In this document: piece by piece, positions 38,401-47,209 of the stretch | How positions within the stretch are numbered: the first letter of the stretch is position 1 | Layout of the letters: the number at the start of each line of letters is the position of its first letter | From: Botrimarina hoheduenensis | GTDB lineage: Bacteria > Planctomycetota > Planctomycetia > Pirellulales > Lacipirellulaceae | NCBI RefSeq assembly: GCF_007859815.1 | Contig: NZ_SJPH01000010.1 | Coordinates: forward strand, 88,209-152,208 | Reading direction: 5' to 3' | DNA length: 64,000 nt | The notes under the pieces: model-generated | What the model was told of the DNA's origin: nothing | Database searches by the model: none | The model's input: the letters and a program-made list of their open reading frames with translations, nothing else | Position numbers and translations under genes: made by a program

Positions 38401-39544
38401 CGACTACTTCGTCGGCTGGAGCGATCGCGTTGTCCTTTACGGCACCGGTTACTTCAACGACGCCCGCGGCTTCGACGAAACCTATACGCACGCCACCGCG
38501 GGCGGCACGGACGTCGCCACGCTCTACGACACCGCTGGCAACGACACGCTACACGCCTGGAGCAACCGGGCCGTGCTTTCCGGCACCGGCTACGCCAACG
38601 ACGTCCGCGGCTTCGACGCAACTTACACTAACGCCACCGCCGGTGGCCTCGACACAGCAACCCTCTACGACAGCACCGGCAACGACACCTATGTGGCGTG
38701 GAAAGACCGCGTGGTGTTGTACGGCACCGGCTTCTTCAACGACGCCCGCGGGTTTGACAGCACGGTCACCTACGCAACCTCTGGCGGACTCGACGTCGCG
38801 ACGCTCTACGACAGCGCTGGCGATGATCAGTACAAAGCGTGGTCGGATCGGGTTGTTATGGAAGGCGGAGGCTACTCGAACCAGGCTCGCGGTTTCGACG
38901 CCACCTATGCTCACTCAATCGCCGGCGGGTCTGACGTCGCCACGTTCGAAGACTCCGCCGGTGCCGATACGTTCGTGGCGGGGGCTGATCGGGCAACACT
39001 GTATGGACCCGGCTACTACAACGACTCCTACGGATTCGCCAGCACGATCGCCAATGCCACCCGTGGCGGGCAAGATACCGCTACGCTCAACGGCACGAGT
39101 GGTAACGATATCTTCCGCGGGTGGTCCAACCGCTCGCAGATGATCGGAACGGGCTACTCGAACGAGGCCCAAGGGTTCAAGAGCGTGATCGCCAACGCCG
39201 GGGCCGGAGATGACGAAGCCTACCTGTACGACAGCGTCGGTGCCGACAAGTTCTACGCCTGGAGCGCACGCAGCTTGCTCACTGGCTCGGGCTTCTCGAA
39301 CGACGCGCGCGGCTTCGACCGCACGGTGGCATCTTCTTCAGCCGGCGGAGCCGACACGGCAACTTTCTACGGTTCAACGTCACCCAATGAATCGCTGATC
39401 AATAACGCACCGATCGCCGAAGCAACGGGCGACACCTACTCAGCGCGGGCTGAGGGCTTCGCAGCCATCTACGCTGACCAGCGCCAAGGTGCCTTCGAGC
39501 TAATTGGCGGCACCGCCCGCGATAGGGTCTTCGCGGCAATCTGA
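35456..39544 (+). CDS. Large surface subtilase with LEPR-XLL-like N-terminus and 47-residue repeats
   Basis: A 1362-residue protein. The basic N-terminus with RSLEALESRVVMSADPLS fits the LEPR-XLL motif of very large planctomycete exported proteins, in place of a classical signal peptide. The S8 peptidase domain (about residues 120-420) has its catalytic triad in AVIDTG (Asp138), GGHGTHVAG (His180) and SGTSMAAPY (Ser358). Beta-rich domains follow to about 730. From 737 to the end run about thirteen tandem repeats of 47 residues with the frame DVATLYDSxGND, AWxDRV, YGTGYxND, ARGFDATY. The repeats probably form a stalk or solenoid at the cell surface. No C-terminal anchor is visible. Likely roles are degradation of environmental protein or adhesion. 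Confidence 0.9.
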   Translation: MAPRRKTAASARPALRQRSLEALESRVVMSADPLSESALSLLAAEEAPALVLHQHTLNETPQADFFLGGASGAFLESEPAVNPHGDADFWFTADTQLDTDLDHRIEQTLAEANNLTGQTQVVSKYGFTGVGQTVAVIDTGIAYSHYALGGGLGAGYRVVGGWDFTEGDADFYDEGPQGGHGTHVAGIVGADNPNGAHSGVATGVDLVGLRVFDDAGAGRMSWVENALRWVITNRTTFTNPITAINLSLGVEWNSESTPTWAMLEDEFATLEAAGVFISVSAGNSYTSYNTPGLSYPASSDHVVPVMSTDNNGNLSYFSQRSQSAIAAPGRTITSTVPDYLGNDADTLDDDWVSMSGTSMAAPYVAGASVLVREAMQFAGWAGIDQWDIFNHMMSTADTFYDSASQANYKRLNLEAAIDAIMPADDYGSTVETAYSLGTVTANGAQTQSILSGAITTLTDADYFTFTAGSTGTVTFTASGLTHNLQANWTGIGGNGWTESSGDAYTMEVSAGQTYSIAIASSGGLGYYSLSVAAESISPYPTWGVLASQQTISNVAVAGESWYRVTAGRSGLFTAEVLQGGGQIAIYDGQQSLIAEVSQPGGAQRYDALVTAGQEYHVRVWGVADPTSVRLTNALTFNSGVDMSLFGTDANDSVTFTAGSSTNTVSLNGVAYTLAGSGTTVRFTGNVNQQDVVTINAGSGNELFTLGKGYAVAESSQGWSFYAIGVAQTTANAGTGSDYVSLYDTTGNDNLVAWTDRVVMYGNGYVNEARGFDGAYSYANAGGNDVATFYDGAGADYLIAWTDRVLMYGTGYHNEARGFEATFTHSTAGGDDVATLYDSAGNDQYIAWNDRVVMSGNGYSNDVRGFGATYANATNGGNDVATLYDTSGNDYVVAWSSRVVMYGTGYMNDARGFDSSYSHATAGGVDVITYYDTAGNDNFTAWSGGSVMYGTGYTNVGWGFEANYASATAGGRDIATMYDTQGNDYFVGWSDRVVLYGTGYFNDARGFDETYTHATAGGTDVATLYDTAGNDTLHAWSNRAVLSGTGYANDVRGFDATYTNATAGGLDTATLYDSTGNDTYVAWKDRVVLYGTGFFNDARGFDSTVTYATSGGLDVATLYDSAGDDQYKAWSDRVVMEGGGYSNQARGFDATYAHSIAGGSDVATFEDSAGADTFVAGADRATLYGPGYYNDSYGFASTIANATRGGQDTATLNGTSGNDIFRGWSNRSQMIGTGYSNEAQGFKSVIANAGAGDDEAYLYDSVGADKFYAWSARSLLTGSGFSNDARGFDRTVASSSAGGADTATFYGSTSPNESLINNAPIAEATGDTYSARAEGFAAIYADQRQGAFELIGGTARDRVFAAI
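37664..39499 (+). repeat. 141-bp tandem coding repeats (13 x 47 residues)
   Basis: About thirteen in-frame units of exactly 47 codons encode the C-terminal half of the subtilase. Near-invariant positions are Tyr-Asp and Gly-Asn-Asp early, Ala-Trp and Arg next, Gly-x-Gly-Tyr-x-Asn, Gly-Phe, and a closing Ala-Gly-Gly. Units differ mostly at third codon positions and at exposed-type sites; the last two are degenerate. Constant length points to a regular solenoid rather than disordered sequence. Confidence 0.9.
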
Positions 39545-39614
39545 GTCGAGGTTCGTCCGCCTGCAGGACCGATCCCTCGCACCGGGAGATCGGTTGCGGA
39601 ATCACCGTGGACGA

Positions 39615-41366
39615 CTACTGCCCAGGAGCGACGAGCTGACCCGCAGGCTCGATCCGTTCTTCGACCCTGTCGTCACCGGCGTCCTCTGCGGGCAACGAAG
39701 CAACCAGGGCCGTATTGAGAGTAGTTGCAAAGCCAAGCGAGGCACCGTAGCCGGCTAACGCCACGTAGTAATCGAGCTGTGCCGACACGCGCTCGGCAGC
39801 GGCTTCGGCCGCTTGCTGCTCGCGAATGTTCAGATTGAACAGCGTGCTTTGCCCTTCTTCGTACAACACGCGTTCAGCGGAGAGCATCTGCTCGGCGAGC
39901 CGTAGCCCTTCGGTCGTTTGCCCGACGCGCTCTCCCGCAGCGATGAGAGCGGCCCGCGAGAACGCCACCTCGGCTCCGATCTTATCGGTCGCAAAGCGCG
40001 ACTTGGCATTGAGCTGCGCCATCTTGCCGCGGATCTCACGGATCTTGCCGAGCGCTTTGCGTCGCTCGAGCGGCACCGAGAGCGTCACGGTGGCTTCCAG
40101 CTCGAACTCGGATTTATCGCGTTTCGAGCTAGTCGGTTCACCAGCGTCTTGGCCGACAAGGATGCCGCCATCGACGTCGGCCCACGTTTCGTTGTTGGCC
40201 TGGCTGAGGGCAATGCCCAGCTGTCGGCGGATAACCCTGAGCTCAGCCAATTCGGGTCGACGAGACTGGGCATACGCAATATCCGGCCCGGCGACGCTCT
40301 GGTCGAGCTTCTCGATCGCCGGAAAATCGGCGGGTAACGCATCGGCACTTAGCACGATCGGCTGCCCGGCCTGGGTTCGCAAGAACAACGAGAGCTTTGC
40401 CGCGGTCTGCTCAACTTTGCGACGAGCATCGATCTGTTTGGCTTGGCGTGAGACGATAATCCGCTGGTTGTCCACCAAGTCGATCCGCGCCTTTTGGCCT
40501 TCCTTGACTTCTTTGCTAAGAAAATCGGCTCGATCCAGACCCAGCTGAAGCACCGCATCGGCGACGCGCAGGTTGGCACCCGCGGCGACCCACTCCCAGT
40601 AAGCAATCAGCCCCTCACGCACCGAATCGATCAATGCCATGTCGATCTCTGCTTCAACCCGGGTGCGCTCCCATTGCGCCTGCCAGAGTTCTGCACGATT
40701 GGCGTCGATCACACGGTCGCGGATCAACGGGGCGAGAAAACCCGCCTTGAACTCGCCACCGCGGTTTGTTTCTCGTTCGAGGTACCAGGGCTCAAAGTCG
40801 CCGCGCCCGACACGGTAGCCGGCAAACGTTTGCCCACCCCAATAAGTATCACGCTTGATGCCGACGCTGTGACGGTAGTTCTCATAGAAGTCGAGCGGCT
40901 GCGATTGGCTGAAGGCATCCAGCTTGTGGTCAAAAGCGCCCGAGGCCGACAACGCCTGTCCCGAGGCGACCACTCGTCCGGCGATCGCTTGCTGCACCAG
41001 CGGAAAGTGATTCCTCACCGAGGTGACGATCAGTTCGGCCGAAGGCGCTGTGGACGTGTTATCGGCTTGCGGAGTCGCGAGGCGCTCGCGAGCTGGCCCG
41101 GTCAGCGAGGTCTGCGGAGCCAGCAGCTGAGCATCAGGGGGCGCTGGGATCGAGCTATCAATAGGCGATTCCGCGGTCGCCGTGTCATCAAAGACTACCG
41201 GCTCAACCGCGATCGGCTCCGACACGATCTCGCCAACCTGCGCGACGCGCTCTGTAAGCGAGTGCGGTGCTTCGCGCGCCACAAACGGTTGGCTTGTCGA
41301 TCGGCAGCCGGCTGCCGCAACAATCCCTAGCGCCGCCATCCATGAGATCGCTGCCGTGATTCTCAC
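39615..41366 (-). CDS. TolC-family outer membrane efflux lipoprotein
   Basis: A 583-residue protein. The signal peptide ends in a lipobox (AAAGC, Cys21), so it should be lipid-anchored in the outer membrane. An 80-residue acidic, proline/serine-rich linker follows. The rest is the long alpha-helical TolC architecture: internally duplicated helical segments with coiled-coil character, for example ARRKVEQTAAKLSLFLRTQ and FNLNIREQQAAEAAAERVSAQLDYY near the end. No inner-membrane pump or adaptor gene is adjacent, so the exported substrate cannot be named. Convergent with the subtilase gene, 70 bp apart; type I export of the subtilase through it is conceivable but unsupported. Confidence 0.88.
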   Translation of the reverse strand: MRITAAISWMAALGIVAAAGCRSTSQPFVAREAPHSLTERVAQVGEIVSEPIAVEPVVFDDTATAESPIDSSIPAPPDAQLLAPQTSLTGPARERLATPQADNTSTAPSAELIVTSVRNHFPLVQQAIAGRVVASGQALSASGAFDHKLDAFSQSQPLDFYENYRHSVGIKRDTYWGGQTFAGYRVGRGDFEPWYLERETNRGGEFKAGFLAPLIRDRVIDANRAELWQAQWERTRVEAEIDMALIDSVREGLIAYWEWVAAGANLRVADAVLQLGLDRADFLSKEVKEGQKARIDLVDNQRIIVSRQAKQIDARRKVEQTAAKLSLFLRTQAGQPIVLSADALPADFPAIEKLDQSVAGPDIAYAQSRRPELAELRVIRRQLGIALSQANNETWADVDGGILVGQDAGEPTSSKRDKSEFELEATVTLSVPLERRKALGKIREIRGKMAQLNAKSRFATDKIGAEVAFSRAALIAAGERVGQTTEGLRLAEQMLSAERVLYEEGQSTLFNLNIREQQAAEAAAERVSAQLDYYVALAGYGASLGFATTLNTALVASLPAEDAGDDRVEERIEPAGQLVAPGQ

Positions 41367-41703
41367 GCTGGTCCCTGCTTGCCAAATACTGACCCGACAG
41401 CCGCGCTCACGGCATGTTCCGCTGGGTCTACTTATCGGGCAGTCTCAGCGCTTTCGTCGCGATCGACACAGGAGGCCAGCAAAGTCACCCCAGTTGTGTC
41501 AAACTAGGGGTCCCTGGGGCTCTGTGCGGGTGCCTATCGACAAGCGCTATTGCTTTGCCAACGGCTACACACCAAAGACGGTGTTTACAACAAAAAGAGT
41601 TTCACCTGCGCTAGAGCGGGGTGGAGAGGGGCACAGAATTCGGTGTGCGCAGCCAACGGAGCCTGCCTGATTCGGCTTCTTGTTCTAGCTGACCGCCCCG
41701 CTT
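41367..41703. other. Intergenic region phoX / tolC
   Basis: About 340 bp, both neighbours on the minus strand. Its right end holds a tandem duplication of the phoX stop region. The remainder should include the tolC promoter, but nothing specific was recognised. Confidence 0.5.
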
Positions 41704-41715
41704 CTAGCTGACCGC
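41683..41715. repeat. Tandem duplication covering the phoX stop codon
   Basis: The 14-mer TTCTAGCTGACCGC occurs at 41683-41696 and again at 41702-41715, period 19. The second copy contains the phoX stop codon and last codons, so the end of the gene appears duplicated just downstream. Confidence 0.7.
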
Positions 41716-43113
41716 ACGGTGCCAGGGACCCGTGATCGCAACCGTCAGCCCGGCAACCTGAAGATTGACGAACAGTGTCGAGCCGTCTGGTGAGAAAACC
41801 GCGCCGGCGAATTCCGTTTGCTTGTGGTTGTTTGCCAGCGGATAGCACTGCCCTGCGGGGGTGACGCCAACCAGCCGCACCTCGGGTCCGCTCCGGTCTT
41901 CGCAGACAATCAGGTCGCCCCAGGGGGCCGCCGTTAGGTTGTCGGCGTTTTCAACGAGGCGTGAATCATTTGGTTCGATGAAGAGCTCAAGCTCTCCCGG
42001 CTCACTTTTTTCGTTGGGTTGCCCCTCGAAGCGGCTGGGGCGATAGCTCCACACTTGGCCAAGCCGCGCTGATCCCCCGCTGGTGCAGGCAAAGGCGACG
42101 TGCGAGCCACAGTTCCAGATGCCTTCGCCCCTCGCAAAACGCGCTCCGCCGGCAGCGAACGAGCGATATCGTAGGTCATCGTTGGGCGACTCGGGATCTT
42201 CCAGATCAAGCCAGCGGACCTGTTGGCGATCCGCCGGAGCGATCCGATCGCTCTCACCCCAGTTGCGAGTGTCTCGGCTGTCTTGGCCGACAATCGCGAG
42301 CGCCTGCAACCGTCCCCCGGCAAGAAGCTTCCCCGGGGTATTCGGCAGGAATCGATACAGCGCGCCATCGTCCATGTCCTCGGTGAGATAGACGATGCCT
42401 GAACCGGGCAGCACCGCGACGGCTTCGTGCCGGAAACGCCCCATGGCTTTTAAGGGAATCGCTGGAGCGAGTCCCGGTGTTGCCGTGGCCGAGGCCTCGA
42501 AGCAGTAGCCGTGATCTTCGCGACAGCGAAACCGCTCACCGCTCTGCTCGCCAGCGCGCTCGATGGTTTCCTCACAAGTGATCCAGCTGCCCCAGGGAGT
42601 CGGTCCGCCCGCACAGTTACGGATCGTGCCCGCGATCCGCATAAACTGCCGCACCACTTTCTGCGTGCGGGTGTCGTAGACAAGCGTGCTGACGCCGCCT
42701 GAAGCGGGGGCATTCGTCCCCCGATCGTAAATCGATCGCTGATCGACCGAAGCCGCAAGAACGCCGGCCTCGCCAAAGGCACCGAGATCTTCAGCCGAGC
42801 ACTCGTGATTACGCATCAGCAGCGTGAGCCCGTCGGGACCTGCAAAGCTGGCCATGCCGTCCGGCTTGCCGGGCAGGAAAAGTCCATCCGCCATTCGCTC
42901 GCCAGCTCGCGAAATAACACGATACGAAAACCCTGCGGGCAGATCGAGCATGCCCTCGGGATCGGTTACCAACGCCCCATAGCCGATAGCGGACGATGAT
43001 TGCGAAGCACTCCCGCGGTCTTTTGCCAACAGGTCGGAGGCCGATCGCAACCCGGTCAGCCCTGCGGCAAAGGCCGTGGAAGTACGAAGAAAGGCGCGGC
43101 GACTGGCAAACAT
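41704..43113 (-). CDS. phoX: PhoX-family (DUF839) Tat-exported phosphatase
   Basis: A 469-residue protein with a twin-arginine signal (SRRAFLRTST, then an alanine/leucine stretch). The body is the PhoX beta-propeller: LTLLMRNHEC (metal-binding NHE), RNCAGGPTPWGSWITCEET (a hallmark with the conserved Cys and Thr-Cys-Glu-Glu), GRFRHEAVAV, YLTEDMDDGALYRF and TAAPWGDLIVCEDR. PhoX enzymes are calcium/iron-dependent periplasmic alkaline phosphatases that free phosphate from organic esters. It lies 80 bp downstream of mntR on the same strand. With the lipid-remodelling cassette it gives the window a phosphate-scavenging theme, although no Pho box was found directly upstream. Confidence 0.9.
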   Translation of the reverse strand: MFASRRAFLRTSTAFAAGLTGLRSASDLLAKDRGSASQSSSAIGYGALVTDPEGMLDLPAGFSYRVISRAGERMADGLFLPGKPDGMASFAGPDGLTLLMRNHECSAEDLGAFGEAGVLAASVDQRSIYDRGTNAPASGGVSTLVYDTRTQKVVRQFMRIAGTIRNCAGGPTPWGSWITCEETIERAGEQSGERFRCREDHGYCFEASATATPGLAPAIPLKAMGRFRHEAVAVLPGSGIVYLTEDMDDGALYRFLPNTPGKLLAGGRLQALAIVGQDSRDTRNWGESDRIAPADRQQVRWLDLEDPESPNDDLRYRSFAAGGARFARGEGIWNCGSHVAFACTSGGSARLGQVWSYRPSRFEGQPNEKSEPGELELFIEPNDSRLVENADNLTAAPWGDLIVCEDRSGPEVRLVGVTPAGQCYPLANNHKQTEFAGAVFSPDGSTLFVNLQVAGLTVAITGPWHRAVS

Positions 43114-43193
43114 AACGATGTCTTTCCTGCTGCGAGGGGCGGGGCTTTTGCCAAGCTTACCGCGAAGTTGCCGGGGGCTCTACTTGGCGGGAA

Positions 43194-43643
43194 CTACTTG
43201 GCGGGGCCGCCTTCGGCAGACGCTGGCGGGGCGTTCTCTAGCCGCGACTCGAACGCTGCCAGGGTTTCTTTGCTCACGTGGTGCTCGATCCCCTCCGAAT
43301 CGATCTCGGCCACAGCGCGGGACACCCCCAGTGAGAGTAAAAAACGCAGCACAATGTCGTGACGGTTGCGTGATGCCTGCGCAAGGCGTTCGCCGCTCGC
43401 GGTGAGCTCTAAGGGGCCGTAGGGTTCGGTATCAACAAGCCCCTCGCGTTGCAGACGGGCCACCGTTTTATTGACCGTGACGTGGCTCACGCCAAAAAGC
43501 CGGGCAAGGTCCGCGTTGCGACAAACCCCCTGGGCAGCGAGCGTCTCGGCAATCGCCTCGACGTAGTCCTCGGCGGTCTCGCTGGCATGGTCGCTGCGGG
43601 TGCGGCGGAACGGCTTGGACTGTCGTGAAGTAGGCACGCTCAT
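43194..43643 (-). CDS. mntR: MntR-type DtxR family metal-dependent repressor
   Basis: A 149-residue regulator. The winged helix (about residues 22-85) reads TAEDYVEAIAETLAAQGVCR, with recognition helix VSHVTVNKTVARLQREGLV. The second domain has RHDIVLRFLLSLGV and then AEIDSEGIEHHVSKETL, containing the Glu-x2-x-Glu-His-His metal/dimer motif. The tail lacks an SH3-like third domain, so it is an MntR rather than a DtxR/IdeR form. The gene diverges from a manganese-type ABC importer operon, and an inverted repeat of MntR-box form lies between them (43809-43824). It should repress the importer when Mn(II) is plentiful. Confidence 0.92.
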   Translation of the reverse strand: MSVPTSRQSKPFRRTRSDHASETAEDYVEAIAETLAAQGVCRNADLARLFGVSHVTVNKTVARLQREGLVDTEPYGPLELTASGERLAQASRNRHDIVLRFLLSLGVSRAVAEIDSEGIEHHVSKETLAAFESRLENAPPASAEGGPAK

Positions 43644-43808
43644 CGGAGACGGCTGTTGAGGTAGGGGAGGTCAGCGACAGACCGCACAACGCCAAAGCGT
43701 GTCGCGCTGCAAAGAGGAACCCTTAGGATCGCCGGCAAAGGATAAAAACGCCAGCCAGATCCGCAAAATCAGCCCGATTCCCTCACGTTGGGGTGGCAAA
43801 AATTGATT

Positions 43809-43824
43809 TTTAGCCTACGCTAAA
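43809..43824. promoter_or_regulatory. Candidate MntR operator
   Basis: A perfect inverted repeat TTTAGC-CTAC-GCTAAA, 70 bp before the importer start codon. Its architecture, six-base arms around a four-base spacer with AGC/GCT at the inner edges, is that of enterobacterial MntR boxes (ATAGC N4 GCTAT). A TTGATT element lies immediately upstream at 43803-43808 and could be a -35 box. Confidence 0.6.
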
Positions 43825-43893
43825 CACCGATACGGGCAGCCGTTGATAAGGAAGCTGCGTCGGCCATTGCGACAATCCCCCGCGATCTACTTA

Positions 43894-44913
43894 ATGTCTC
43901 GCCCGCTTAGCCACCTGTACGCGGTTCTCGCCCTGGTGCCATTGTTCGTACTACCCGGCTGCGGAGAGGACGCGAAAACAACCAAGGCGGCCACCGCGAG
44001 CGAAGGTTCGAGCCGTCCCCAGCCCCTGCTTGCGATCGCAACAACCGGCATGGTGGCCGATCTGGTGCGTGCTGTGGGAGGCGATCTTGTGATCGTCGAA
44101 GCGCTCATGGGAGCGGGGGTCGATCCCCATCTATACAAGCCAACACGCGACGATCTGCAAGCGATCGTTGCCGCCGACATAGTCTTCTACTCGGGGCTGC
44201 TGCTCGAAGGCCGCATGACCGACACGCTGGTAAAGGTCTCGCGCAACAAGCCTGTCTACGCCGTTACTGAGCTGATCGACACAGAGTCTCTACTCGAGCC
44301 GCCCGATGCCGAAGGGCACGCCGACCCCCACGTGTGGATGGACGTCACGGCTTGGTCGGGCTGCGTTGAGGCGGTTTGTGTTGCGCTATGCGAGAAACTC
44401 CCCGCACACAAAACGAGCTTGCGGTCGCGTGCCGAAGCCTACACGCAAGAGCTACTCGAGCTCGATCGGTACGCCCGCGAGGCGCTCGCCACGATCCCCG
44501 CCGAACGGCGTCAGCTAGTTACGTCGCACGATGCGTTTCGGTACTTCGGCAGGGCCTACAACTTGCAAGTGCTGGGCGTGCAGGGGCTCTCAACCGAGTC
44601 CGAGGCCGGGCTGCAGCGGATCAATGCCCTGGTCGATCGCCTGGTCGAGGCGGGCATCCCCGCCGTCTTTATCGAGAGCAGTGTCTCACCGAAGAATATC
44701 CGGGCTCTGATCGACGGAGCCGGCGCGCGGGGTCTGAAGGTGCGGATCGGCGGCGAGCTCTTTTCCGACGCGATGGGTCCTTCCGACACCTATGAAGGAA
44801 CCTACATCGGCATGATCGACCATAATGTCACCACGGTGACTCGGGCACTGGGTGGCATTGCTCCCCCACTCGGAATGCGTGGACAACTCGCAGAGGGAGA
44901 GGTTTCTTGGTAA
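43894..44913 (+). CDS. mntA: Mn/Zn ABC transporter substrate-binding lipoprotein
   Basis: A 339-residue periplasmic binding protein. The ATG at 43894 gives a lipoprotein signal ([14 protein letters not shown]). Cluster A-I metal-receptor blocks are clear: [14 protein letters not shown] with ligand His79, [13 protein letters not shown] with His146, [23 protein letters not shown], and ELFSDAMG near the C-terminus. There is no His-rich loop between the lobes, which is typical of zinc-binding ZnuA, so manganese is preferred. It starts a four-gene operon, overlapping the ATPase gene by 7 bases. The MntR-like operator upstream supports Mn control. Confidence 0.92.
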   Translation: MSRPLSHLYAVLALVPLFVLPGCGEDAKTTKAATASEGSSRPQPLLAIATTGMVADLVRAVGGDLVIVEALMGAGVDPHLYKPTRDDLQAIVAADIVFYSGLLLEGRMTDTLVKVSRNKPVYAVTELIDTESLLEPPDAEGHADPHVWMDVTAWSGCVEAVCVALCEKLPAHKTSLRSRAEAYTQELLELDRYAREALATIPAERRQLVTSHDAFRYFGRAYNLQVLGVQGLSTESEAGLQRINALVDRLVEAGIPAVFIESSVSPKNIRALIDGAGARGLKVRIGGELFSDAMGPSDTYEGTYIGMIDHNVTTVTRALGGIAPPLGMRGQLAEGEVSW

Positions 44914-45698
44914 CGAAGCCCGCCGATAAAGACGAAGCGTTGCCGCTCTCGGTGCATGACCTGACCGTGGCGTATCACCGTCGGCCCGTTCTGTGGGACG
45001 TTGCGTTCAATGTGCGACCAGGCCGATTGGTTGCGATCATCGGACCGAACGGTGCCGGCAAGAGCACGCTGATCAAAGCAGCGCTCGACCTCACGCCGCG
45101 TGCTTCAGGAAGCGTGCAAGTCTTTGGCGGAACCTACCGAGCCAACCGTCATCGAGTCGGCTACGTGCCCCAGCGTGAGAGCGTCGATTGGGATTTTCCG
45201 ATCAGCGCCATCGAGGTCGTTGCCATGGGACTCTACCGCGAGGTCGGTTGGTTCCGGCGAGTCGGTGCCAAGCACCGCCTCAAGGCGCTTGAAGCGCTCG
45301 ACCGCGTGGGGATCGCCGACCTTGCCGATCGGCAGATCAGCCAGCTCTCGGGCGGGCAACAGCAGCGGGCATTCCTTGCCAGAGCACTCGTGCAGAACGC
45401 CGACCTGTACTTTATGGATGAGCCCTTCGCTGCGGTCGATGCGGCGACCGAATCGGCGATCGTTGATCTGCTGGGCGTGATGAAGCAAGAAGGCAAGACC
45501 ACGCTGGTCGTCCATCACGATCTTCACACCGTACCCGCTTATTTTGACGACGTGCTGTTGCTCAACATGCGGGTCGTGGCGAGCGGACCGGTCAACGAGG
45601 TCTTTACCCAGGACAACCTTCAAAAGACTTATGGCGGGCGGCTCACGCTGCTCGACGAAGCGACCCAGGCCGTGCTGAGGCGGGAGCGGTCGCTATGA
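44907..45698 (+). CDS. mntB: Mn/Zn ABC transporter ATP-binding protein
   Basis: A 263-residue ATPase. The TTG start at 44907 overlaps the previous gene and is supported by a GGGAGAGG ribosome site. Walker A is GPNGAGKST, the Q-loop [13 protein letters not shown] is the typical Mn/Zn-family sequence, the signature is LSGGQQQR, Walker B is [11 protein letters not shown] and the switch histidine is in VVHHDL. The C-terminal 35 residues continue beyond the family core. ATGA overlap with the first permease points to tight translational coupling. It powers import by the two fused permeases downstream. Confidence 0.94.
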   Translation: MVTKPADKDEALPLSVHDLTVAYHRRPVLWDVAFNVRPGRLVAIIGPNGAGKSTLIKAALDLTPRASGSVQVFGGTYRANRHRVGYVPQRESVDWDFPISAIEVVAMGLYREVGWFRRVGAKHRLKALEALDRVGIADLADRQISQLSGGQQQRAFLARALVQNADLYFMDEPFAAVDAATESAIVDLLGVMKQEGKTTLVVHHDLHTVPAYFDDVLLLNMRVVASGPVNEVFTQDNLQKTYGGRLTLLDEATQAVLRRERSL

Positions 45699-47209
45699 GG
45701 CGGTTCCGTTGTGTTGCAATGCTCGCCCTAGCACTTGGTGCCGTTAGCGCGTGCGCGAGCACGCAACTCCTTGCGACCACGCTCCTGCCGACCACGCTCC
45801 TGCCGACTGGCGACCTGCCCTCGAACCTGCGCGGGGAAGGCCCCGCCGAAACGATTGATTGGCTCCGCGTTCTCACGCTACGCGACTACAACACCCGCAT
45901 TGTCGTGCTCGGCACCACTTTGCTGGGTTTGGGGGCGGGGGTTGTCGGAAGCTTCACCCTGTTGCGGAAACGGGCGCTGCTAGGCGATGCTCTGAGCCAC
46001 GCGACCCTGCCCGGCATCGCGCTGGCGTTTCTGATCGCCAACGCACTGGGCAGCGACGGCAAACACCTGCCCGTTCTGCTACTGGGTGCCGCCGTGTCGG
46101 GAGTCGTGGGCGTGGGTGCCATTCTCGCCATCCGTCGCTTAACCAAGCTGAAAGAAGATGCGGCGCTGGGCATCGTGCTGAGCGTATTCTTCGGGGCCGG
46201 CGTCGCATTGCTGGGCCTGGTTCAGCAAAGCGCTTCAGGAAACGCGGCGGGGCTCGAATCCTTCATCTACGGCAAAACGGCTTCGCTGCTGGCAAGCGAC
46301 GCGCTGATGATCGGAGTGGCGGCCCTGCTGTGCCTCGCCGTCGCGACGGCACTCTCAAAAGAGCTGCGACTCTTATGCTTCGACGCCACGTACGCAGCCG
46401 CCCTCGGATACCCCATCGGCCTGCTCGATGCAACGCTGATGGGCATGGTCGTGATCATCACGATCCTTGGGCTGCAAGCGGTGGGACTGGTGCTAATGAT
46501 CGCCCTACTGGTGATCCCCGCGGCGGCGGCGCGTTTTTGGACCGAATCCACCAACGGCGTGACGCTGATTGCGGGCGGACTCGGAGCAGCAAGCAGCTTG
46601 ATGGGCTCGCTCCTCAGCGCTGCGCTGCCCCGGCTTCCTTCGGGGGCGATGATCGTGCTCGTCTCGACAGCTCTGTTCGTCCTGAGCGCTACGGTCGGCA
46701 CCCGCCGCGGTGTGCTCAGAAGGTGGGGCCGTCGACGCCGTTTCGAGCGCGCGATTCATGTCGAGCACCTGCTACGTGCGGTGTATGAGATCGCCGAGGT
46801 TGCCGGCGCGGGTGCCGAGCGGCTGGCGGTGCCGATCGATCGGCTGCTGCGGGTCCGAAGCTGGTCTTCTGAGCGACTACGCGCGACGATTGCTCATGCG
46901 CAGCGAGAATCCCTCGTACAGCGGCTCACGCAGGGAGGCGTGCGCCTCACCGAGCGCGGCTCCTTGGAAGCCGAGCGACTCACCCGCCAGCACCGGCTCT
47001 GGGAGCTGTACCTCATAACGCATGCTGACATCGCCCCCGCGCGTGTCGATCGACGGGCCGACGCGATCGAGCACGTTCTCGAACCCGAGACCATCGCCCG
47101 GCTCGAACGGCTGCTGGAATCACGCACCACCGAAGCTCCCCCCGCGAGCCCCCACGCGCTCGCGACCGGCACGAGCCACGGGAGTAAGACGCCAGGAGCA
47201 GCGCCATGA
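45695..47209 (+). CDS. mntC: Mn/Zn ABC permease fused to a DtxR-like C-terminal region
   Basis: A 504-residue inner-membrane protein starting at the ATG of an ATGA overlap. After an N-terminal hydrophobic segment, an ABC-3 family permease body follows (residues about 70-345): [18 protein letters not shown] is the coupling-helix motif and [22 protein letters not shown] the conserved C-terminal pore region. From about 348 the protein becomes cytosolic and resembles DtxR: a winged-helix-like stretch ([11 protein letters not shown]...[16 protein letters not shown]) and then [16 protein letters not shown], the start of the dimerisation domain. The metal-binding PHG tail is missing here. It may sense metal or the repressor, closing the loop on transport. 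The fusion is known in some phyla; its job is untested. Confidence 0.9.
   Translation: MRRFRCVAMLALALGAVSACASTQLLATTLLPTTLLPTGDLPSNLRGEGPAETIDWLRVLTLRDYNTRIVVLGTTLLGLGAGVVGSFTLLRKRALLGDALSHATLPGIALAFLIANALGSDGKHLPVLLLGAAVSGVVGVGAILAIRRLTKLKEDAALGIVLSVFFGAGVALLGLVQQSASGNAAGLESFIYGKTASLLASDALMIGVAALLCLAVATALSKELRLLCFDATYAAALGYPIGLLDATLMGMVVIITILGLQAVGLVLMIALLVIPAAAARFWTESTNGVTLIAGGLGAASSLMGSLLSAALPRLPSGAMIVLVSTALFVLSATVGTRRGVLRRWGRRRRFERAIHVEHLLRAVYEIAEVAGAGAERLAVPIDRLLRVRSWSSERLRATIAHAQRESLVQRLTQGGVRLTERGSLEAERLTRQHRLWELYLITHADIAPARVDRRADAIEHVLEPETIARLERLLESRTTEAPPASPHALATGTSHGSKTPGAAP

Noticed and set aside
38280..39143. Second plus-strand frame of 287 codons within the subtilase repeats
   Set aside because: The 141-bp period makes any frame repeat itself; this one is Thr/Pro/Ala-rich and out of frame with the protease.
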